Shown here piece after piece: positions 56,320-64,000 of a stretch of 64,000 nt of DNA. Both the position numbers and the translations under genes were made by a program. The notes under the pieces were generated by a model, which was given only the letters and a program-made list of their open reading frames with translations, ran no database searches and was not told the DNA's origin. Source of the stretch: Poecilobothrus nobilitatus (taxonomy: Eukaryota; Arthropoda; Insecta; Diptera; Dolichopodidae); assembly GCA_947095535.1 (NCBI GenBank), contig OX352772.1, positions 228,852,051-228,916,050 on the forward strand. Reading direction: 5' to 3'. The first letter of the stretch is position 1; each line of letters opens with the position of its first letter.

Positions 56320-57563
56320 TTGTTTATAAATTTAATATCAGTAATTAAAATCTTTTTAGGTACCTACTTGATATGTTCATACATGGGAAAGGTGCAAACT
56401 CTAGATTATACAAACTCCCAAATAATTACTATTAATATTGCGCAAGCAAAGATAGAAAAAGGTAAATTCAAAATAATTCACATTATTGAAACAGGAGAAA
56501 TACAAAAGGTATTAGATGATATAAAATTTATCATAATTAAACGTGTTAATATATCACATAATTATCCGGATCATGAAAGGGAAGAAATTCAAGAACTTTT
56601 TGATGAATTCGAGATAAAAGTGAAAAAACGATTTATAAATTTTCTTGGGACTGCTTGGAAATGGATTGCCGGAATGTCAGATCATACGGACCTCGTCATG
56701 ATAAAAAAAGAAATTAAATGGGTAATTAGAGAACAACAATTAACAAATAATTATAAACAAAATTCAAACTGATAGAATAAATGAAATTACTAATATTACT
56801 AACCAAATTTTAATAAATATGAAAAATAGAAGTATAATTGATGATCAATCAATTCTGCAAATTCAACATAAATTAAAATTAATTAAAGAAGAAGTAATAA
56901 ATATTAAGTATTCTGCCCATTGGCAAAAAATAGGGGTAATAAATTCAATTTTACTTTCGAAGTTTGAAATAAAATCTGTCACTGATTTGTTAGATAAAAA
57001 AAAATAACATATTCTACACCAGAAGAAGCATTAAATTTCTCTAATATTAAAATAATCTCTAACGCGTCTTGCTTATTCTATATTGTTGAAATACCTATGA
57101 CTAAATCTGAAATTTTTGATGAAATGTTAATTAAACCTGTAACAAGATTTATGTTACAATCAATTTTAATAAAATTCTAGTTAATCAAGAAAAAATATTT
57201 GAAATTATAAATGAATATAAAAATATTAATTCTATAACTCTTTGTAATGAAAAAAATATTGCAAATTTAGAAAATTCAACTTGTATACCTAATTTATTAA
57301 AAGGTGAAAACTCAATGTGCAATGTTACCAATAATCAACATATTCCAGCAATCGAAGAAATAACATCAGGAACTTTACGACTTAATCAATATAGCGGCAT
57401 AATTAAAATTGATGGTAATAAACAAAAGATTAAGGGTACATTTTTGTTAGTATTCCATAATTTTACAATTAAAGTTGATAAGCAAAAAATCAGATCAGAA
57501 GAAATTATCAAAGTGAAACCATTACCTGCTATTCTACAAACAAATTCAACTTTGTTCAACTAA
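56320..57563 (+). pseudogene. env: Errantivirus B envelope gene, disrupted and 3'-truncated
   Basis: The ATG at 56320 begins a signal-peptide-like segment ('ISVIKIFLGTYLICSYMG'). The ectodomain shares with errantivirus A the phrase around 'VKKRFINFLGTAWKWIAG', but the basic site is here followed by Phe and lacks the first Arg. Stops and frameshifts occur near 56771, 57006 and 57180. Later parts contain Asn-x-Thr/Ser sites and several Cys and end at 57563 without the membrane anchor. The polypurine tract and 3' LTR are not seen. Confidence 0.6.
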
Positions 57564-57749
57564 ATTTTTGTATGAATTTGTACATCTTTATGTAGTCTCT
57601 GCTTAAATCAAATATAAAAGCGGCCGAATAGCGTACATCCAAACTAGAGATACTGGTCCATAAGCTGCAGGGTCAAATGGATGTAAGCCAACAACAAAAA
57701 AATAAATATAATATCGTTTTATCTTTTTTGGCAGCCAATATAATAATAA
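57564..57749. other. Junction sequence between env and LINE remnant
   Basis: Contains 'aaaagcggccgaatagcgtacatccaaactagagatactggtccataagctgcag', a higher-GC patch unlike both neighbours, and '(ataat)n'. The source is not recognised. Confidence 0.35.
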
Positions 57750-58200
57750 TATAATAATAATAATTCCCCCAATGAAGTTGTGAAGAAAATAATTACAAAA
57801 ATTAATGCGGAGGTCGCAACAGAAGATATACTTGATGTTACCCGTCTTAATTCGAACCATAATGGAAATGATAAAAATGTGATGTACTTACTTAAATTAA
57901 AGTCTGGAAAAGCAGAAAATAAACTAATATCCAAAAAATAAAAAAGTTACAAACATCTTTTTACAATAGAAATTGGATTCGAGGGTTCAAATAAAGAGAT
58001 ATTTTTTCGGCATCATCTCACACCTTTACAGGCTAAATTATATTTTGAGGCAAAGCAGATTAAGTCCAGCAACAGCTTTAAATATCTTGGGACCAAACAT
58101 AATGAAATATTTTTGCGGCAATCCGATAATTCTAAGGTATTTAAAATTAAGGACTTTGAAGATATTAATTATATTAAAAACAAAATTCACAATCAATAGT
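57750..58200 (+). pseudogene. Second FP-like LINE ORF1 remnant
   Basis: With frameshifts, the sequence encodes 'TKINAEVATEDILDVTRLNS', then 'KSYKHLFTIEIGFEG', 'IFFRHHLTPLQAKLYFEAKQ', 'IFLRQSDNSKVFKIKD' and a stop near 58199. This is the same FP25-like domain as in the ORF1 at 31270-31539 ('KHLFTVKLD', 'IFLRHHLTALQ', 'IFLGRNHSSKIYKI'). The coiled-coil N-terminus is missing. It sits upstream, same strand, of an RT of the same LINE type at 61.8 kb, with unrelated LTR sequence between them. Confidence 0.6.
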
Positions 58201-59599
58201 AAAAGTTCAAATAATAGTTGAACAATCAATCAATTTACTCAATCTTTTAAATATTTTAAAAACACATTTTTATTTTAAAAATTTTACAACAATTCGATAT
58301 AATACATCACTTTATTATTATTTTTTTCTTAATATGATTATTTTTTATATAATTCATTTTTTTTTTATATTTCTAACCTATTTATATTACATAACCTACA
58401 AATATTTAAATTATTACTTGGAAAAATTTGCAATATTTTTATACATTTGTTTATACATTTCTACACATTTAAATTTTTATTTAAACACTTATAAAACCTT
58501 TAACATTAATTTTCATTATTTAGTTTTTATAAATTCAAATTACTTTCCCATAACTTATGAAATTTATTTATGAAAATTTATTTTTATTATATTAATAAAT
58601 TTAACTTTTTTTTTATAATTTAAATCAATTAAACTATCTAACTCGGTTAAATATCGTAAAATATACAATTTACATTAATTTCAATATGTTCATTACAAAA
58701 CATTTCAAAAGGTATTATATTAATATAAATTCAAAATAGAATTTCATTTAGTGCTACTTTCAAATTACAATTTGCTAATATACAATGTCAATCTTCGAAA
58801 AGTTATTTACAAAAAACTATTAGGGTCAACTATTTTAATATAAAAGTAAATAAAAAATTCACAATCAATAGTAATAGCTTATATAATAATTGTTTACACA
58901 ATCCACTTAATCTTTTAAAAACACCTTTTTATTTTCCTTTTAAAAATTCTTCAGTGTACATAAAAATGTTTCAGTGTACATAACCTACAAAAATTTAAAT
59001 TATTACCTAAAAAAATTATTATTATATATATTAATTTTATATATATTAATTTATTACTTATTTGTACATTCTTTTTATTTTTATAAGTTATGATAGTCCA
59101 TTACATTAACCAATAAAAATAAATTTATAATCATAATAATAATAAATTTTTAACTAGCAAAATGCTATTTCTTTAACAAACAATTAATTGTTAATATTAT
59201 TTTTGAACTTGAAATAATTCCTTATTTAATAATTTTTACTTAATAGGCATTTAAATAAAATTGTAAACGAATGAGTAATTATTAAAGTAAAGAACCTTAA
59301 TTTATAAACAAAATAAATATTTTTAACAAAATAAAAAATTGTCATAAATTGAAATTCGAATACTTTGTTATTAATAACATTTAAACGAAAAGAAACAACA
59401 ACAAAATTACATTTAAAAAAAAATTTCTTTCTTATTAAAAAAAAGAAAAAAGGTTCTTACTAAATTATTATTTTTTTATTGTTGTTCTAAAAATAAAATA
59501 CTGGTCTTATTATTTAATAAGAATTACACTTAAAAAATTTGTACTTTGTTTTGCTCAATAAGCGAAAATTATTATTTGTGAACTAAAAATAAATATTGG
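58201..59599. other. Long A/T-rich stretch without genes
   Basis: T-rich then A-rich sequence resembling the inter-ORF region of the LINE at 31540-32299 ('tttatattacataacctacaaatatttaaattattac' appears near 58380 and again near 58980). Hydrophobic frames such as 58334-58573 are compositional. No gene. Confidence 0.45.
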
Positions 59600-59980
59600 A
59601 AAATCCACTTATAGTAGGTTCCGCTTATTGACCAATGATACTAAGACCAACCATTGATACTAAGACCACCAGCAATGTAATGAGAACAGATATTTTGTAA
59701 TACAAAAAATTATTTTAATGAATTTGTACCAAATGTAGACCAATAAATTATATTAAGTATTTATAAAGAAATTTTGTAATCTTTTCATGTAAACTAATAA
59801 ATTATATTTAGCATTTTAAAATAAGCAAAAATTTGTAAAGAAATTTTGTAACTTTTTACTATAATAAATATGTTAAACATTACTAGAAGAAATCATTATT
59901 AATTTTACAATAAACCAAGAAGAACATCTTCTTGAAAATAAATTTTATTGTTTTATTTAAATTTACAAAAGTAAATTAAC
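59600..59980 (+). repeat. Probable 5' LTR of a third LTR element (start uncertain)
   Basis: The sequence immediately upstream of the primer-binding site at 59981 ends '..gtaaattaac', as an LTR end should. It contains repeated AATAAA/AATAAATTAT words and a duplicated 'ccaatgatactaagacc/ccattgatactaagacc' near 59632-59668. The 5' limit is a guess because no second LTR is present. Confidence 0.4.
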
Positions 59981-59999
59981 TGGCGCCCGAGCAGGGACC
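59981..59999 (+). promoter_or_regulatory. Primer-binding site (TGGCGCCCGAGCAGGGACC)
   Basis: TGGCGCC starts many retroviral and Gypsy-type primer-binding sites and pairs with the 3' end of a host tRNA. The extended match to the lentivirus/Gypsy-type Lys-tRNA site pattern (TGGCGCCC-A/G-CAGGGAC) supports a tRNA primer. Here it marks the start of an LTR-element leader. Confidence 0.75.
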
Positions 60000-61694
60000 C
60001 AAGGATTAACCTCAGGATTTACCGAAGGGTTTATCCAAGGGTCCAGGGACCGTCAGTCGATAATAGAATCTTCGGTTTTAACTTAATTTAAATATTTTAT
60101 TTTACTCTGATCAAGCCTATTTTCTTCGCCACCTAGAGAGTGAGGCTGCTCTAGGCAAAAAATATAAAAAAATAATAAAAAGTGAAATAAAAATTGATTA
60201 GTGGTTACTTTTTGATTTGATATAAAAAAAATATAAAAAAATAATAAAAAGTGAAATAAAAATTGATTAGTGGTTAAAGAAGAAGAATCAGTGACCAAAA
60301 ATTAACTATTAAAAAATCAAATAAAGTATTTTAAATAATTTAAAATAATGTGTTAATCTCATCAAAGGCATTAGGAACAGCCGCTTTCTTTGTTGACCAG
60401 AGAGACTGCAACGGTTCCACCATGCAAAAGGTTTTAAGTAAAATAATTTACATGTAAGTGTTTTTAATTTTTTTTTTATACAAATTATTAAAGATCGAAA
60501 AGATAGAAAAATTTCAAAAAATATAATAAAAGTAAAATTATAAAAAACAAAAAAAATAATAAATATAAATTTTTGTAATGACCAAAATAGTATCAGATAA
60601 TTCTGATACTGAGGATTTTACTGCCCATTACAAACAATTAATAGGGCAAATCCAAAAAGAAAAAAAATTAAAAATTCGAATAAAAAAATTAAAATTATAG
60701 AGTTGTTAAATCATTCTTATTACTAAATTAAAAAAAAAAAGGCCAAAGAAAAGTAAAATTAAAATTAAAAAAATTAAAATAAAGAAAGAAAATAAAAGAG
60801 ATAAAATTTAAAAAGAAAAAATTATAATAAATTTTTAAAGAAACAAGATTTTTTCTTAGAGTTTCCGTCAATGAGTATCCGCATCTGTACGGAGAAAAGG
60901 AAACGCTAATTAAAGATATCTTAAAATTAAAAGGCCAATTAGAGATAAAAAGTTTTTGGGAAATCCATCCGCATTTGTACGGGAAAAAAAAAAGGAGAAT
61001 ACTAAAAAATTTTTATCCATAAAAAGCGCTATATAAATTTTTTTAAAAAAGGATCCGTAGTAATTAGTTCTATCTGTAGTTCTATTAAAACATAGTTTTA
61101 CTAATTGATTAAAATAATTTAATAGGCCACTTAAGGCATATAGAGTATTCATATTAATAAAATTAGACTTTTTATAAATCTTATATTTTTTATCTCATAA
61201 GAAAATTTAAAAATTGAAATTTAATAATTAAATATCAATAATCAATAATTTAATTCAATTACAATAATATTATTTTATAAGTCTTTATAAGGTTATTTTG
61301 TAGAATGTTTTTAAAAATAATCTATTTTAGTACAATTTCGTGAAAATAAAAAAAAAAAAGGAAAAAACTTTGGCCAGATAGAACAAGCAAAATTTTTTAA
61401 AAAAAGAAAAAGAATAAACAATATAATAAAAAGAAAGAAAAACTACATATTTTTTTGACAATACGAATATTTTTTATAAAATTTCTATAAACTTTTGTTT
61501 TTACTTATTGACAATTATTTTTATTCTAATAATATAAAATTTTATCATTTTGTTTTTATCAAATTAATATTGACAATTTAAATTTTTTGTCTAAGAGACC
61601 TATCTCTTAGTATCCTGTTGGTTTTTAGCTCTTTTCTTTTATCAAATAAAATATTAAAGAAACCCCATTTTTATTAATAAAAAAATATATAAAA
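60000..61694. other. Leader of the LTR element, A-rich with local duplications
   Basis: Just after the primer site are degenerate GGATTTACC/GGGTTTATCC repeats (60004-60040). A direct duplication of about 65 bp ('aatataaaaaaataataaaaagtgaaataaaaattgattagtggtta') occurs at 60167 and 60229. A 40-codon acidic-then-basic frame at 60578-60700 could be a gag beginning or a chance uORF. 'tatccgcatctgtacggagaaaaggaaa' near 60876 recurs near 60965. No clear gag or pol is found. Confidence 0.45.
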
Positions 61695-63145
61695 ATGTCA
61701 AGATCTATACCTTTTGGCAGGCAAGAACTAATTGCCTCTACTCCCGAAAATGATCAATTAATCCAAGTTTTAGTAAAATTTATTAACAAGTCTTTCCAAA
61801 CATACATTTTTCTTGACAGTCTTAAAACTGCTATAGTAGTACCCATTTTTAAAAGTGGCAATAATACAGATTGTTCCAATTATCGGCCAGTATCTGTTCT
61901 TTCGGTTTTTTCAAAAGTTTTTTTTCATAATATTTTAAATGATGAACAGTATGGATTTGAAAGGAATTCAAATACCGCTGCAGCATGCTTAAGTCTGACC
62001 GACTTCATTTTAAAAAATATAGACAACAAAAAATACGTTGGTTGTGTGTTTATAGATTTACAAAAGGCATTTGACTGCGTCGATCATAAAATTTTATTAC
62101 TTAAATTATCTAATTTGAATTTTGATTATCATCAAGTGAAATTCTTTGAATCCTGTTTGCAAAATCGAAAACAGATGGTACGCATTAATAATAACTATAG
62201 TTCTGAAAAGGTTGTGTACAAACAGGTTCCTCAGGGTTCCATACTTGAACCGGATCTTTTTAAGATATATATAGATGATTTATCTCGTTTAAATCTAAAA
62301 GGGAGGATTCAATTATATGCAGATGATGCAGTACTAAAATACGCTAATGAGAGTGAACAAAGTATTATTTTGTCTATTCAAAATCACCTTGATGTGATCG
62401 AAAAATGGTTAACTAAAAATCGGTTAAAACTAAATATTAAAAAAACCAAAATAATGTTTTTTGAAAATAAAATGTGGGATAATATTAATAGCTTGCCTTA
62501 CAGAAACGAGAGTATTGAAATTGTTAAAGAATTCAATTATCTTGCTTTACTAATAGATAGTAAATTAAACTGGAGCACTCATATTGACTATATAATAAAA
62601 CTATATAATACAACGTCTTCTATTTTTGTTATTCTGATTGAGAAACTTTTTGTCACACAAGGCTTTATTTATGATTTATGCTTCTTACATAAAATCACTA
62701 ATTTCGTATCTTAACCCAATTTGCAGTAATGCTCCACAAATCTATATGAATAAACTAGATATAATTCATAAAAAATGTATAAAAGTAATTCATAGATTCC
62801 CCATATACAATTGAATACAACAAGTTTGTTGTGTTCAAACCAATATTTAAACCTTGAAAAAATTTGCAGGCTTCAACTATACTTACTAGCTTTTAAAATT
62901 GTAAATAACAAAATTAAACATAACTTTATACTAAATCGAATGATTGACATACATAATTACAACATTCGCAATAAGGTAAATTTTTATCTAACGTTATTTA
63001 CAACAGATAACAAAAAAAAAACTGTTTATATAACTGTTTAAAGGTTTATAATGAACTTCCGCAAAACCATAAGATTATTGATAATTTACTTTTTTTTAAA
63101 CACAAAATAAGAATATTATTGGCTCTAACAAGCCAACAAAGTTAA
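61695..63145 (+). pseudogene. LINE reverse transcriptase, fused at its N-terminus to foreign codons
   Basis: The 339-codon frame from ATG 61695 begins with about 27 residues that do not look like RT ('SRSIPFGRQELIASTPEND'). It then enters an RT at 'VLVKFINKSF', with 'CSNYRPVSVLSVFSKVF', 'YGFERNSNTAAACLSL', 'FIDLQKAFDCVDH', 'QVPQGSILEPDLF' and YADD at 62314-62325. It closely parallels the RT at 33700-35119 but has lost about 11 residues after 'FSKVFF'. The C-terminal part continues in other frames (62811-63041, then to TAA at about 63145) with 'FILNRMIDIHNYNIRNKVNF'. The endonuclease is absent. Confidence 0.65.
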
Positions 63146-63186
63146 AATAAAAAAAAATTTCATTTTTATTTGGAAATGGATTGTTT

Positions 63187-64000
63187 TTATACCCGTATGA
63201 ACTATGTTCAAGGGTATAATAAATTTGCCATTACGTTTGTGACACCTTAAAGGAGTCGAGCTAGATATAGTGTCAAAGGTATGGATCGGCTCAGAATCGA
63301 ATTCTGAGTCGATTAAGCCATGTACGTCCGTCCGTCCGTCCGTCCGTCCGCACGATAACTCAAAAAATAAAGGAGCTAGGGGGCTGAAATTTTTTTTACG
63401 TCACTTTTGCAAAATTGTTAGTTTTGCTATTTAAATCCAACATTTTCGGTCGGCGGGCTCGAGTAGCTGCCATACAACTTCTATCTTTATATAGAAATAA
63501 CTCAGTATCTATTCAAGCTAGGTTTCTGAAATTTTGGAAATGATGATCAAGTTTTATGGCAACAACTTCTGTAAAATTTGGTTGTGCTGGTGCAGCGGAT
63601 TCGGGTAGCTGCCATACAACTTCTCCGTTTAAATAAGAATAACTCAGTGTTTATTGAAGCTAGGAATCTGAAATTTAGTAAAGAGGTGTCGAGTTACATG
63701 CCAACAACTTTTGTAAAATTTGGTTGGTCTAGAGCAGCCGGTTCAGACTTCTTGCACCTCTTGGAACCTAATGAAGCTAGGCGTCTAAAATTTTGCAAAT
63801 GATGATCAAGTTTTATGGCAACAACTTTTGTAAAATTTGGTTGTGGTGGTGCGGCGAGTTCGGGTAGCTGCCATACAACTTATCTGGTTAAATGAGAATA
63901 ACTCAGTGTTTATTGAAGCTAGGAATCTGAAATTTAGTAAAGAAGTGTCGATTTATATGCCAACAACTTTTGTAAAATTTGGTTAGTCTAGAGCAGCCGG
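63187..64000 (+). mobile_element. E4: Helentron-like element, runs off the window
   Basis: Begins 'ATACCCGTATGAA' at 63189-63201, then 'caagggtataataaatttgccattacgtttgtgacacc', (GTCC)n at about 63325-63352, 'gcacgataactcaaaaaataaaggagctagg' and the same internal repeats as E3. The 63578-63802 stretch is nearly the reverse complement of 50206-50430. The 3' end lies beyond the window. Orientation is opposite to E3. Confidence 0.78.

Noticed and set aside
58334..58573. Hydrophobic 79-codon frame
   Set aside because: Compositional, in T-rich DNA like that between the LINE ORFs.

Overview
The window reads as gene-poor, AT-rich, repeat-dominated nuclear DNA of an insect. The evidence is the set of element types: Maverick/Polinton fragments, errantivirus-type Gypsy elements carrying an env gene, LINEs whose first ORF resembles the baculovirus FP protein, and Helentron/DINE-like non-coding elements. 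A dipteran is plausible but is an inference. I see no convincing host gene. Almost every coding stretch belongs to a mobile element, and nearly all are broken by stops or frameshifts.

Layout. 1-207 is the tail of an errantivirus env. About 1.5-10.75 kb is Maverick A: capsid-type proteins, an adenain-like protease, a tail-fibre-like coiled-coil protein, a chromodomain integrase and several small ORFs, with no DNA polymerase B in view. 10.87-11.92 kb is a short non-coding element (F1). 11.95-15.46 kb is Maverick B: packaging ATPase, a basic/hydrophobic protein, a hypothetical protein and the N-terminal half of an integrase. The C-terminal half of what looks like the same integrase resumes at 37.92 kb, so about 22.5 kb appears to have been inserted into it. 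That insert holds F2 (15.84-29.29 kb, a relative of F1 whose interior has expanded into about 87 copies of a 147-bp repeat), element E1, a LINE (30.9-35.25 kb), a tRNA-like module and a second LINE fragment.

Right half. 40.3-41.0 kb carries a minisatellite interspersed with ATT tracts. 41.0-45.9 kb is errantivirus A on the minus strand (3' LTR, env, pol). 46.16-50.82 kb holds elements E2 and E3. 51.7-53.0 kb is a long (ATT)n microsatellite that makes a poly-Asn ORF joined to a LINE ORF1-like tail. 53.5-57.6 kb is errantivirus B (gag, protease, RT-RNase H, env, integrase deleted). 57.75-58.2 kb is a LINE ORF1 remnant. 59.6-61.7 kb is an LTR, primer-binding site and leader. 61.7-63.1 kb is a LINE reverse transcriptase. 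63.19 kb to the end is E4.

The most interesting material is the non-coding element group F1, F2 and E1-E4. All share short subterminal inverted repeats (ATACCC...GGGTAT), a stem-loop beside one terminus, and a (GTCC)n-bearing core, which is Helentron-like architecture. F2 and E1 both sit at the same position of successive 82-bp repeat units, without visible target-site duplication, and an uninterrupted unit remains at 15.7 kb for comparison. F2 looks like a transposon in the act of becoming a satellite.
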